The notes under the pieces were generated by a model, which did not search any database, was not told the origin of the DNA, and saw nothing but the letters and a program-made list of their open reading frames with translations. Position numbers and translations under genes: made by a program. From contig NZ_JAFFZE010000026.1 in NCBI RefSeq assembly GCF_025165815.1, positions 1 to 64,000 on the forward strand: a stretch of DNA of 64,000 nucleotides, given 5' to 3'. Numbering within the stretch: the stretch's first letter is position 1; each line of letters begins with the position of its first letter. The stretch is from Actinophytocola gossypii (GTDB lineage: Bacteria > Actinomycetota > Actinomycetes > Mycobacteriales > Pseudonocardiaceae). Positions 8,978 to 17,903 of the stretch are shown in pieces.

Positions 8978-10505
8978 GGATGACGTGGTCCTTTCCAGAC
9001 AGGTCGGGTAGCGGCTGCCCCAGATAGGCCGCAGTGATTTCCTGGGCGAGTTCCCATGCCGTCTCCGCGGACGCGCGGTTCAGCTCCACCGGATCGGCAT
9101 GCGAGACCTTGTTCCGGTCGCCGGACAGGAACGTCAGCTGGGTCAGCAGCTTCGGCCGAACGGCGGCCAACTGCCGAAACGGGTGGTTCGCGCCGCCGTT
9201 GACGGCGGAGATCAACGCGGCGGCGAGCAGTGGGGGTGTCTTGGCATCCCGCGGCTTCCGCAGGGCGGAGCGGATCGCCGGTGGGTCGGCCACCCGGAGA
9301 TGCTCATGCTGGGAGTACAGCAGACCGATCGCACGGCAACATTCCCCCAGGTACGGGCGCAGCGGTTCGTCGATCCTCCGCATTGCCGCCTCGGTGACGG
9401 GATGATCGGCGACTATTTCCCGCAGGATTGACTCGTGCAGTTGCCACGAGTTGCGGACGACGTCACCGAGCACCGGAGATCGCCCGGAATGCAGGCGCAG
9501 GCGGCTGATGTCGCGCTCAAGCAGGACCAGCAGCTCGTAGCGATACCTGTGTTCCCGAAGTCTCGGCGTGAACCTTCGCTCGATCGACTCCCCGAGAGTC
9601 TGCCGTAGGGCGACATCCAGCTGGTCGTACTCGACGAGCAGCGCGTCGCTGCGCTGACCGACGAACTCGTCGATGCGCGTACCGAGCGCAGACCACCTCA
9701 GGGCGCGGGTGGCGACGAGCCGGCGTAGGTAGGTGCTCTGGCGTCCGGTGAACGGGCTGTGTGCCACCCAGCTGACGCTCTCCACCCCGTTCTCGGTTCG
9801 CCTGCGCAGCCGCAGCTCGACCGGGACGTAGACCGGCTGCCCGGTGTTGATCATCGAGACCCGGGTGACCACGCGGTCAGGCGGGGGCGAGGCCCACGCG
9901 CGTGCCTTCTCGCCGCGCCGGTTGACCTTCTCTCCGCGACCGACCGCTTCGACGACCTGTTCATGGCTCGGCGGCTCGACGGCCGCATGAACGTCGTCCG
10001 GCACCGGCACCGGCAACGCGCGGATGCTCATCGGCGCCCCAGGTGTTCGCAGCTGGACGGTGACGGCCAGCCGATGACGCCACTCAACCAGCGCGTACTC
10101 CGGCCGCGTCGTGGACGCCGGCCACAGCGTTCCGGTGAACGGGTCCTGGTAGACGAACGTGACGATGGTCCTGGTCGGGTCAAGGAACCCGTCCTTGAGC
10201 GCGGCCCGACCGGACAGTGTCACCGCCCCCCTTGCGTCCATATAGGACAATTGGCGGAGATCGGCGTGGACGAGGCCGACCAACCCCGGTTCGAGGCCGA
10301 GCAGGCGGCCGATGTCCGTCCGGTCGCGGACCCCGGCACGGGCGAGACCGAGGACGGCTCGCTGGAACATGTTGAGCCGCTGCTCGTGCACAAGTGGCGC
10401 GACCACCCGGTACTGCAGCGTCGGCCAGAGAATCCAGCGCCGGGCACCCTTCGGCTCGACCTGGTTGGGCAACAGCACTGGCGTCTCAGGTCCGAATGCC
10501 GGCAC
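8958..10505 (-). CDS. Unrecognised protein with winged-helix-like N-terminus and HEPN-like RNxxxH motif
   Basis: I do not recognise the family (515 residues, GTG start at 10505 inside the 3' end of the helicase gene). Residues about 50-105 look like a winged helix (VRDRTDIGRLLGLE...LRQLSYMDARGAVTLSGRAAL). The central part is basic and mixed. The C-terminal ~150 residues are helical and contain GDRNKVSHAD (R464 and H469), which fits the RX4-6H active site of HEPN ribonucleases, usually RNxxxH. HEPN proteins are common toxins in antiphage systems. The HEPN call is an inference from this motif and helical context only. Confidence 0.5.
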   Translation of the reverse strand: MPAFGPETPVLLPNQVEPKGARRWILWPTLQYRVVAPLVHEQRLNMFQRAVLGLARAGVRDRTDIGRLLGLEPGLVGLVHADLRQLSYMDARGAVTLSGRAALKDGFLDPTRTIVTFVYQDPFTGTLWPASTTRPEYALVEWRHRLAVTVQLRTPGAPMSIRALPVPVPDDVHAAVEPPSHEQVVEAVGRGEKVNRRGEKARAWASPPPDRVVTRVSMINTGQPVYVPVELRLRRRTENGVESVSWVAHSPFTGRQSTYLRRLVATRALRWSALGTRIDEFVGQRSDALLVEYDQLDVALRQTLGESIERRFTPRLREHRYRYELLVLLERDISRLRLHSGRSPVLGDVVRNSWQLHESILREIVADHPVTEAAMRRIDEPLRPYLGECCRAIGLLYSQHEHLRVADPPAIRSALRKPRDAKTPPLLAAALISAVNGGANHPFRQLAAVRPKLLTQLTFLSGDRNKVSHADPVELNRASAETAWELAQEITAAYLGQPLPDLSGKDHVIHGEEEE

Positions 10506-13500
10506 CGGACTCCCCCTCGCACAACTCCAGGAACGCGACCAGCCCTTCGCCCATCGACCGCGTCTCGCCGCGCTCGTTCTCCTGGACCGGCAGCGCCGAG
10601 CGGTCCGCCATCGCGGCGTCGCCGACCGCGATCAACAACCTGCGTTGCCTGCTCATCGCGACACACATCCGGCTGTCCCGCAACAGGTGGCCGTAGCGAC
10701 GAATCGCCTCGTCGACCCGCACCGGTCCCTCCGGCGGTTCGCTGCTGCGGGTGACCGACAGCAGCACGACGTCGAACTCCATGCCCTGGAACGCATCCAC
10801 CGTGCCGACCCGCAACCGCGGTCTGGGTTTCTCCTCCCTGGTCCACTGCAGCTTCCTCGCCGGCTCGAACTCGTCGTCGTCGTTCATCACGCCGAGCTCG
10901 GCACTGACCAGCTCCGCTTCGATGGCCTCCTTCTGCGCCTTGTAGAACGTGATCAGCCCGAAGGTCAACGTCTCCTCGGTGTCGAGCTCGACGAGCCGGG
11001 CCAGCTCCCGCACGAGCCGTTCCGCCTCGACGAGGCGCACCCTGCTGGTGCCCGACCGCTGTTCACCACCCGAGGCGAGCGGCACGTCGATCCACCCGGC
11101 GACCTTGCCCCGGTACGGCGACAGGTCGTGCGTCAGCGACTCGGTAGACGGGTGCGACCTGATGGCCTCTGGCCCGCCGTAGAACACCTCGCTGACGAAC
11201 CGGCCGAGGTCGGGGTGCATCCGGAACTGCGTGTCCAGCCGGATGGTGCGGATCTTCGCATCCTGCTCGCCGAACATGGTGAACCAGCGCTCGAACAGAC
11301 TCGTCGACAGGTCCGCGGTGTCCGCCTTCCTGTTCCGGAGCAGTTCGCGTTCCACCTTCTGCTCGAGCACGTGCGGCAGCTGCTTGTGGTCGCCGACCAG
11401 CACGATGCGGGTTCGCGCACAGGACAGCGGAATCATCAGGTCGAGCGGGTTCGCCCGGGCCGCCTCGTCGACGATGACCGTCTCGAACACCGGCAGCGGC
11501 GCGTCGAGCACCCGGTTCATCTCCATCGACTGTGCCTGCTGCACGGTCGATGCGAGTACCGAGTTGTACGCGCCGAGCGTCGACTCCACCTCGGCGAGGT
11601 CCTCGGCGAGATCGGCGCGGTAGGCGAGCAGCACGTCGTCCGCACTGTCGACGTGCTCGGTCGTGGCCTCCGCCACCGCCTCGGCGAGTTGGTCGAGCAG
11701 GGTCTCGACCTCCGGGTCGCGGGTCGGGCCGGTCAGGTTCAGCCCGCCGGAGCGCAGCCCGTCCAGCAGGGACAACCGGAGCTTCGCGAGATCGGCCACC
11801 AGTGGCATGCCGCCATCTGGCTCACTGTCTCCTGCCAGCTCGAGCAGCGCCTTGTCGTTCTCGTCGAGCAGCCCGAGCTCGGTGAGCCGCGAGAGGGCGA
11901 AGGCGGCCCTGGCCGGCCCGTCGTCGGCGAAGGCGACATCGATCGCCCTGATCGACCGGATGGTCGCGCTCGCCGCCGCCAGTTCCTTCGTGGTCAACGA
12001 ATGCCGGCCGCGAATCCTGCCGGTGATCGCCGAGCGCGCCCGCTCGATCCGGCCACGCAGCCGTGCGGGCAGGTCGTCCCCGGCGAGCCGCTTCGCGGTG
12101 TCCAGGATGCCGACGAGGTCGGCGTCGCCGACCGGTCGGTCACCGATGCTCGCCGCGAGTTGCCGAAGCTGGTTGACCTCCTCCCGGCGCAGCGCACTGC
12201 GCCGGTGCTCGGCGAGGTAGCCGTTGACCACGGCCAGCGTCTCGGTCCGCCATTCGCGCGCATGCTGGCGGCGGCGGGCGAGCTGCGAGTCGACCCTGGT
12301 CGGCGGGAGTCCCCGGTGCCTTGCCCGCCCGGCGACATTGTCCACCGCATCGTGCTGGAAGCTGGTGATCAGGGTGCGGTTCAGGGCCAACGCGTTATCC
12401 CCCAACAGGTCCAACGCACGCAGCAACGCGGTGATGAACTGCGTCTTCCCGGTTCCCGGCGGTCCCTGCACCAGCACGATGTCCGGTGTCCGCAACGCCA
12501 GCTTCAGCGCCTCCAGCTGGGAGCTCGTCGGATCCTTGCCACCGAACGCCTCCCGCACCGCAGCGGTCAGCACCCGGTCGTAGTTCCTGTCGACCCGCTG
12601 CCGCGCGTTCGGATCCGGTTGCCCCTCGAACAGCAACGCCAGCCCACGCATCTCCGCCTGCCCCGACCAGATGCGGTCACGTGCCTCGTCTCGCCGCCGC
12701 AACCGGGTGCGGTCACCGGAAAGCGACCGGAAAAGATAGCCGAACGGCGGCGGGTCGGGCCGGTCACCGTCCTGGGGCAGCGTGAGGTTGACCGTCCAGT
12801 TCAGCCGCGAGACGCTCTCCACGACACCTCGCGTGCCGGAGGACCTATTGCCCCCCGGCCCGGCAATCTCCGGCGGCGGATCGGCGGCAGCCTCCAGCTC
12901 CAGCTTTCCGTCGTAGGACGCCGCGGCACGAAGAAACTCGGCGGCCCGGTCACCCGGATGGAGCTGGAACTCGATGACCCCGTCGGCCTGAACCTGCCAT
13001 CCCCGGTACTGCCCCCACTTGAGGCGCAGAGCCTCCTCGATGATCGCGTCCCGCTCGATGTTGTTGTACTCGCTCCACATCTCCATGTACGGGCGGGCGC
13101 CGTCGGCGAGACCGGCCAGCGCGGCGCGCACCTTCTCACCAGCCAGCGCGGCGGAGGTCCGGTCGGTGAAGGTCAGCTCGACCTCACTGAGCCGGACGAA
13201 CTTGGGCAGCGGCCGGTTGTCGGTCATGCGCACGATGCACAGCCGGTCCTCGGTGATGACGACGTCGGCGACCCACCGAACGCCGTGCATCGTGAACGCC
13301 CCGAGACCTCCCCAGGGGTCGACGCTCGGCCCGCCACTGTGCACCAGGCGCTGCCGGCCTCGGCCCGGTGCGGCGGGCAGCGCGAACTGCTCGCGCAACC
13401 ACCGCGCGACGTCCTCGAACGGCGCTCCGTCGGACCGCAGCTCGGTGCGGACCAGCCTGGCGACCTCGTCGTCGACACTGACACTCAACGGCTCGAGCAA

Positions 13501-13839
13501 CGGCATACTGGCGAACCCGTGGCACTGGACCATCACCCGGATGTCGTCGTGTCCGGACTGCCTTGCCTGCGCGATCCAACTGGCCACAGCACGGCCCTGG
13601 GTAGCGAACAGGTTAAGCCGCGCCCGGTCGACCGCACGCGCCCGGAGCCGGCTACCGTCGGAATGGCGCAGCACGGCGTCATATCCCGCGCCCGGTCCCG
13701 CCTGGGTCACCGAGACCTCGTTCGGTTGGGCGAGTTTGGGTTTGCGAATCAGCGTCGTCAACCACGACGGCACCTGGGCCGAGGGCACGATGAACTCGAC
13801 CATGTCGACCTCGCCGACCTGAAGCTGGTTCGCGAACAT
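10486..13839 (-). CDS. SF1 (UPF1/DNA2-like) helicase
   Basis: About 1,117 residues from ATG 13839, chosen because it lies 4 nt after the kinase stop. The C-terminal 670 residues form an SF1B helicase: Walker A VQGPPGTGKTQFITALL (about 456-470), Ia (TLITSFQHDAVDNVA), Walker B VIVDEAARANPLDLM (about 785), motif III VLVGDHKQLPHVLE, motif IV FRMHPDLGRFVSEVFY, V GTVDAFQGMEFDVVLLS, VI CVAMSRQRRLL. An arginine-rich helical insertion separates motifs Ia and II. The N-terminal 430 residues are specific to this system and unrecognised. The gene is embedded in the overlapping operon between the kinase and the HEPN-motif protein. Confidence 0.88.
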   Translation of the reverse strand: MFANQLQVGEVDMVEFIVPSAQVPSWLTTLIRKPKLAQPNEVSVTQAGPGAGYDAVLRHSDGSRLRARAVDRARLNLFATQGRAVASWIAQARQSGHDDIRVMVQCHGFASMPLLEPLSVSVDDEVARLVRTELRSDGAPFEDVARWLREQFALPAAPGRGRQRLVHSGGPSVDPWGGLGAFTMHGVRWVADVVITEDRLCIVRMTDNRPLPKFVRLSEVELTFTDRTSAALAGEKVRAALAGLADGARPYMEMWSEYNNIERDAIIEEALRLKWGQYRGWQVQADGVIEFQLHPGDRAAEFLRAAASYDGKLELEAAADPPPEIAGPGGNRSSGTRGVVESVSRLNWTVNLTLPQDGDRPDPPPFGYLFRSLSGDRTRLRRRDEARDRIWSGQAEMRGLALLFEGQPDPNARQRVDRNYDRVLTAAVREAFGGKDPTSSQLEALKLALRTPDIVLVQGPPGTGKTQFITALLRALDLLGDNALALNRTLITSFQHDAVDNVAGRARHRGLPPTRVDSQLARRRQHAREWRTETLAVVNGYLAEHRRSALRREEVNQLRQLAASIGDRPVGDADLVGILDTAKRLAGDDLPARLRGRIERARSAITGRIRGRHSLTTKELAAASATIRSIRAIDVAFADDGPARAAFALSRLTELGLLDENDKALLELAGDSEPDGGMPLVADLAKLRLSLLDGLRSGGLNLTGPTRDPEVETLLDQLAEAVAEATTEHVDSADDVLLAYRADLAEDLAEVESTLGAYNSVLASTVQQAQSMEMNRVLDAPLPVFETVIVDEAARANPLDLMIPLSCARTRIVLVGDHKQLPHVLEQKVERELLRNRKADTADLSTSLFERWFTMFGEQDAKIRTIRLDTQFRMHPDLGRFVSEVFYGGPEAIRSHPSTESLTHDLSPYRGKVAGWIDVPLASGGEQRSGTSRVRLVEAERLVRELARLVELDTEETLTFGLITFYKAQKEAIEAELVSAELGVMNDDDEFEPARKLQWTREEKPRPRLRVGTVDAFQGMEFDVVLLSVTRSSEPPEGPVRVDEAIRRYGHLLRDSRMCVAMSRQRRLLIAVGDAAMADRSALPVQENERGETRSMGEGLVAFLELCEGESGAGIRT

Positions 13840-13843
13840 CACC

Positions 13844-15247
13844 TCACCTCGCCACCGGCTCGGTGGGCCGAATCTCGAGAACCCGGTGGTGATGCCGTTC
13901 GGGGCCGAAGTGGTAGCGCCACGGCGCCGCCAACTGCTCGACCTCCCTGCCGCCCGGGTGTACCTGCCTGCCGTTGCCACCACGTTCGGGCACCCGACGG
14001 ACGGTTCCGCCGAGATTGCGGACGACCACCTCGCCGCCGCCGTTCCACGACACCCGCAGGACGGCGGCGTCCGGCTCGACGTCTCCCCGGTGGACGAGTC
14101 GCGATCGAACGATGACATCGTGCCGTTGCTGCACTAGGACGAACCAGTGCGGATCGTCGATGTGTGGTTTCCCGACCATGTCCGGCGCGGGAAACTGATC
14201 GAGCACCTGAAGGGCGACGACCGGTGGCGGCGAGGCCTTGCACCATGGGCAGTGCTCGGCCGTGCCGTAGTAGGTCTGCGCGCACGACGGGCATACCACC
14301 GTGAGGTCCGCAGCCCGCCACAGCGCGTCCGCCCACTCGCCCGCCGCCGGACGCCGTCGCCAGTCCGCCAGACCGTCCTCGAAGTTGCGGGCGAACAGCT
14401 CGCGCAGCTTCGCGGTGAGGATGGATCGCGACGAGAAACCGCCCTGGGTGCTGCGGTTGCGGTCGTCCGTACGGTGCCCGACCCACGGCAGGAGACCACG
14501 TTGGACGTCGTCTTCGTACTCCACCGGGCCGTTCGCCACCAGGTCGCCAAGCAGCGGATGGTTGGCCATAAGCGTCTCGAAGGCGATGACCGCGAACGAG
14601 TACACGTCGCTGTGGACGGTGTTGCCGGTCTGGCCGCGCAGTACCTCCGGCGCGGTGTAGAACGGGGTCACCAGCCGCCGGCCGAGCACCGCGCTCTCCA
14701 GCTGGAGGTTGTCCGCGTCCACGAACCACACCTCGGCGTGGTCGACCGGTGCGGAGATCAGCACGTTGCCTGGTGACACGTCGCCGTAGACGATTCCCCT
14801 GCCGTGGAGCAGACCGAGCACCTCGGCACACCGCGCCAGCAGCCGTAACCGCCTGCGCAGCCCGCCACCCCGCGCGTACCACGGACCGAGGTCGCCCCTG
14901 GGCGGATCGCAGATCGTCCGCAACGCGACCATGTCCGCAAGCAGCGGCATCACGTACCCGGCGTGCGGCTCGGCCAGGCTCTCCTCCGGCCGGCTGATCG
15001 GTATGCCGTCCAGTGGCAGCCAGCTCAGCTTGGTTAGCCGGGCGGCCAGGTCGGCCGCGACGGTCGGGTCGTCGTCGACCTGGCACAACTTGACGGCGAG
15101 CCGGCCGAGGGTGGTACGAAACACCGTTCCCTCGCCACCCTGTCCCAACGGCTTGTCGAGCACCAGATCGTAGTTTCGCCCGCTCACGCCACGCACCCTC
15201 GCCGGCCATTTCGCCGGATCGTGCCCCGGCAATAGAAATCCGCTCAC
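13844..15247 (-). CDS. Serine/threonine kinase-like protein with zinc ribbon (TerY-associated type)
   Basis: A 467-residue protein with a kinase fold: glycine loop LGQGGEGTVF (34-43), ATP lysine in LAVKLC (K53), catalytic loop VYGDVSPGN (D156, N161, with Tyr-Gly in place of the usual His-Arg/Gly), and metal-binding VDADN (175-180). It probably keeps activity because Lys, catalytic Asp, Asn and the magnesium Asp are all there. A zinc ribbon CPSC...CPWC follows near residues 313-335, then a beta-rich C-terminal domain. The GTG start overlaps the vWA stop (GTGA). Kinases of this layout accompany TerY vWA proteins. Confidence 0.85.
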   Translation of the reverse strand: MSGFLLPGHDPAKWPARVRGVSGRNYDLVLDKPLGQGGEGTVFRTTLGRLAVKLCQVDDDPTVAADLAARLTKLSWLPLDGIPISRPEESLAEPHAGYVMPLLADMVALRTICDPPRGDLGPWYARGGGLRRRLRLLARCAEVLGLLHGRGIVYGDVSPGNVLISAPVDHAEVWFVDADNLQLESAVLGRRLVTPFYTAPEVLRGQTGNTVHSDVYSFAVIAFETLMANHPLLGDLVANGPVEYEDDVQRGLLPWVGHRTDDRNRSTQGGFSSRSILTAKLRELFARNFEDGLADWRRRPAAGEWADALWRAADLTVVCPSCAQTYYGTAEHCPWCKASPPPVVALQVLDQFPAPDMVGKPHIDDPHWFVLVQQRHDVIVRSRLVHRGDVEPDAAVLRVSWNGGGEVVVRNLGGTVRRVPERGGNGRQVHPGGREVEQLAAPWRYHFGPERHHHRVLEIRPTEPVAR

Positions 15248-15918
15248 GACATATCCAGGTCGGCCAGTCTCACCGCTTTCCCACCGGTGTGTTCATGCAG
15301 TTTGCCGGTGACCGTGGCGGTCACCCAGCGGAAGAGGCCAGGGATTTCATGCACCTGGTCGGCACGCATGACCGGCAGCCCAGGAGCGCCGAAGTCGGCG
15401 AGCACGCGAACCGCCTCCTCGGTCCGGTCCGCCCCGATTCCCACCGCCACCCGCAGCGCCTTGCTACCCCACCTGCTGGACACGAGCGCGTCGAACGGCT
15501 CAGTCCAGTCGTCCGTCGGAGCGCCGTCGGAAACCAGGATCAGCGTAGGCGGGAAGGACCTCACCGGAACGGCGTCCGAATCGTCGAGCACCGCACTGGC
15601 GACGTCGAACGCGGCGCCGAGCGGTGTTCTGCCTGCAGCCTCCATGTCCGACCAGGAAACCCGCGAAGCCGGCGTCATGGCTTGATGCAACCGCGCGGTC
15701 TGCCCACCGAACGCGATCACCGCCACGTGGATCTCCCCACGGGCCGAATCCTCGTCCGCGAACGCCCGCAGCATCGCCTCGACACTGCGGTTCAATAACG
15801 CGATCTTCTCCCCCTGCATACTGCCGCTCACGTCGGCGAGCACGATGATCGGCATCGGACGAGGCTGCCGCCGGCTCCGCGTCGACAGCAACGAGTCCTC
15901 TTCGGAAGAGCGTTCCAT
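15244..15918 (-). CDS. von Willebrand factor A domain protein (TerY-like), first gene of the operon
   Basis: A 224-residue vWA protein with the MIDAS motif DVSGSM (about residues 29-34), a downstream threonine (GRTPLG) and a MIDAS aspartate in LVSDGAPTDDW. Start at ATG 15918 is preferred because GGGGAGGA lies about 9 nt upstream; an earlier ATG at 15942 would put this ribosome site inside the coding region. TerY-type vWA proteins nucleate signalling complexes with a kinase and sometimes a PP2C phosphatase. No phosphatase gene is present here. Likely cytoplasmic; no signal peptide. Confidence 0.88.
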   Translation of the reverse strand: MERSSEEDSLLSTRSRRQPRPMPIIVLADVSGSMQGEKIALLNRSVEAMLRAFADEDSARGEIHVAVIAFGGQTARLHQAMTPASRVSWSDMEAAGRTPLGAAFDVASAVLDDSDAVPVRSFPPTLILVSDGAPTDDWTEPFDALVSSRWGSKALRVAVGIGADRTEEAVRVLADFGAPGLPVMRADQVHEIPGLFRWVTATVTGKLHEHTGGKAVRLADLDMS

Positions 15919-15963
15919 TTCGACAGGTCCTCCCCATGACATGCAGATACCGTAGCGGAGCCG

Positions 15964-16311
15964 TTATCCTAGTTCGGCAGAACCGCACAGTGTCTCAGCT
16001 CGGGACCAGTCGATCAACCCCTGGCTACCCAACTCGTCCAGTACCGCGTGATGGAGTTGGCGCCACAACCCGGCCTTGGTCCACTGGCTGAAGCGACGGT
16101 GCGCGGTCTGAAACGGTACCCCGAACGAGGGCGGCAGATCCCGCCATGAACATCTGCTGGTCAGCACGTACACGATCGCGGTGAACACCGAACGAGCCGG
16201 CAACGGGGCCGTCCCACCACCCTGTGGACGGGATCGGAACTCCGGAACCAACGGCTCCACCAACGACCACAACTCGTCGGGCACCAACCGCAACGACAAC
16301 CGATCAACCAC
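15964..16311 (-). pseudogene. IS5-family transposase, 5' fragment
   Basis: The N-terminal DUF4096 part of an IS5-group transposase (LVPDELWSLVEPLVPEF, RCSWRDLPPSFG, WTKAGLWRQLHHAVLDELGSQGLIDWSRA). Intact elements continue into the DDE domain. Here the frame leaves the family after DWSRA and stops about 11 codons later, so the catalytic half is gone. It lies immediately upstream of the vWA operon, so the operon's native promoter region may have been cut by this insertion or deletion. Confidence 0.85.
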
Positions 16312-16796
16312 GGCCCGAGATCATAAACCCAAGATCATCAAATCCACGCGAGACGTGGTCTTAACCAGCGGGTTCGGGTTCGCGTCCCTGGCGGCGGCAG
16401 TCCCGACCAACGACCAGGCCGTTCCGCCCCGGCACACCACCCCACCCGGCTCCCTGACATGAGATCCCAGGCAATTCGCACACAGGACGGCGTTCGATCC
16501 CACCGCCGGGCCACCACGGCGATCCTCAAGACACCAGGCACGCCAACTGGAGCACTATCATGTCCCCATTTCGGGGTGATCATGACCGTGCTCCAGTTTT
16601 GGCCCAGTTTAGATGCGGCTGTCCACAAGTGCCGAGGAAACAAGATCGCCCGCCGACCATGCCTTCGCAGGTCAGCGGGCGTTTCCCGTGAGCAACTTAT
16701 GAGTGGGCCTAACGCTTCAGCATACGAACCGCGAAGTGTTGGTCGAAGGCCCTGAGATCACGATCCGCCCGGTAGGCACCCGTCTTCTCGCGGCGG
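16312..16796. other. Gap without a recognisable gene
   Basis: No gene could be supported. The interval contains the hairpin at 16546-16597 and the upstream flank of the IS5 fragment. A minus-strand frame opposite the hairpin can be translated (NWSTVMITPKWGHDS) but matches nothing I recognise. Confidence 0.5.
16546..16597. repeat. 52-nt inverted repeat (hairpin)
   Basis: The outer arms ACTGGAGCAC (16546-16555) and GTGCTCCAGT (16588-16597) are perfectly complementary. Inside, CATG and CCCC/GGGG segments can pair as well. It could be a transcription terminator, an IS end structure or a protein-binding palindrome. There is no T-run directly after the arms except TTTT at 16597-16600. Confidence 0.6.
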
Positions 16797-17006
16797 GTGG
16801 TTCCCGATGAGGCACCGCACGATCATTACCGGGTCGACGGCCGTGCAGGCCGACGGCTGGCCTGCGTGGTGTGCGGAGCTGACTACCTCCGTGTCCGGGT
16901 TCCGCATGTGCCGGTGGGTCGGTCGGTGACCGGCTCGCAGGTGTTCGCCTGCGTCGGCTGCTGCCCGGACGACGAGCGCCGCGCGGCGGGAGGTGTGCTG
17001 CGGTGA
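16797..17006 (+). CDS. Small zinc-ribbon protein of an integrative element
   Basis: A 69-residue protein with CVVCGADYLRVRVPHVPVG...CVGCC, two CxxC-like pairs suggestive of a zinc ribbon. Its stop overlaps the start of the DUF2637 gene (CGGTGAGC). Small proteins of this kind precede SpdB/DUF2637 genes in actinomycete integrative conjugative elements (AICEs). The start is uncertain. Confidence 0.55.
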   Translation: MVPDEAPHDHYRVDGRAGRRLACVVCGADYLRVRVPHVPVGRSVTGSQVFACVGCCPDDERRAAGGVLR

Positions 17007-17800
17007 GCGCCACGGCTACCCCTCGGAGGGACCGCGCGCTGTGGGTGCAGTGCGCGTGCACAGCGCTGGTCGCGCTCGGCGCGGCATACGCCTCTTACCG
17101 GCACGGCCGCGAGTTCGCCTTGAGGTTCGGTGCCGATGAGGCCACGGCGGCGATCTGGCCGTTGATCGTGGACGGCATCCTGACCACGGCCACGGTCGAG
17201 TTGTGGAAGACCACCGGTTACGGCCGCCGTGCCGGTGGCCGGTGGGCGGCCTGGTTGTCCTTCGTGTTTGGCATCGTGCTGTCGCTGTGCGCGAACGTGG
17301 CGGCGGCCCCGGAGCTGAGTGTGTTCGCCGTGGCGGTGGCGGCGTGCCCGCCGCTGGCGCTGCTGTTGGCGGTCGAGTTGCTCAACCGCGCGCTCAAGCG
17401 GCACCGCGCCGAGACCGCGAACGAGACCAGCATCGAGACCACCGAGACGGACGAGACCGGCACGAGACCGGGTCGGTGGTGCGTCTCGCGGAGGTCCCGG
17501 ACGAGGCGCGGCCACAGGCCGAGCCGCCCGCCGAACCGCAGAAGTGGGCGTACTACAATACCGAGCGGGGCCAGCGACGGGGTGGGGGGTGGGTCGCGGG
17601 GCGGGCCCGTAGGCGGCGCGGCCACGGGCCGCCCCGACCGCCGAACAGCAGATGTGGGCGTACTACATGACCGAGCGGGCCAAGAGGCGCACGCCGACCG
17701 GCGCGGAGCTGGACCGGATCGCGGGCACGAACAAACTATGGCCGTCGCGTTCTGCGGGAGTGGCGACGGCAGGGCCGCATTACGGATGACGCGGCGGCTG
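17003..17800 (+). pseudogene. DUF2637/SpdB-like membrane protein, frameshifted
   Basis: The first ~135 codons encode a DUF2637 protein with four hydrophobic segments (VALGAAYASYRHG, AAIWPLIVDGILTTATVEL, WAAWLSFVFGIVLSLCANVAAA, FAVAVAACPPLALLLAVELL). This is typical of the spread proteins of AICEs and actinomycete plasmids. After ETDETGT the reading frame changes at least three times. The expected C-terminal DNA-binding region (ERAKRRTPTGAELDRIAGTN, then RRVLREW after another shift) is still visible near 17680-17760. A tandem duplication interrupts it. Probably dead; marks a decayed integrative element. Confidence 0.7.
17531..17679 (+). repeat. Tandem ~110-nt duplication within the DUF2637 gene
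   Basis: Two near-identical 39-nt blocks (17531-17569 and 17641-17679), each containing GTGGGCGTACTACA, are spaced 110 nt apart. The flanking GGCGCGGCCAC segments repeat too. The duplication may be the origin of the local frame loss. Confidence 0.75.
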
Positions 17801-17903
17801 ATCAGCGCTCCAGATCGGTGTGCAGGGGCGTCGAAGTCAAGTGAGTGCTGTCGACATACTGGGCTATGCATACAGATGAACGTGCCTGGTGGCGCGCTCG
17901 GCA

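Noticed and set aside
6467-8983. 838-residue plus-strand frame opposite the McrB-like gene
   Set aside because: The minus-strand frame has clear Walker motifs and gene overlaps; the opposite frame is a shadow of its coiled-coil codons.
10312-14115. 1,267-residue plus-strand frame opposite the helicase gene
   Set aside because: Composition (Arg, Gly, Leu, His, Gln runs) and lack of motifs mark it as antisense to a well-supported SF1 helicase.
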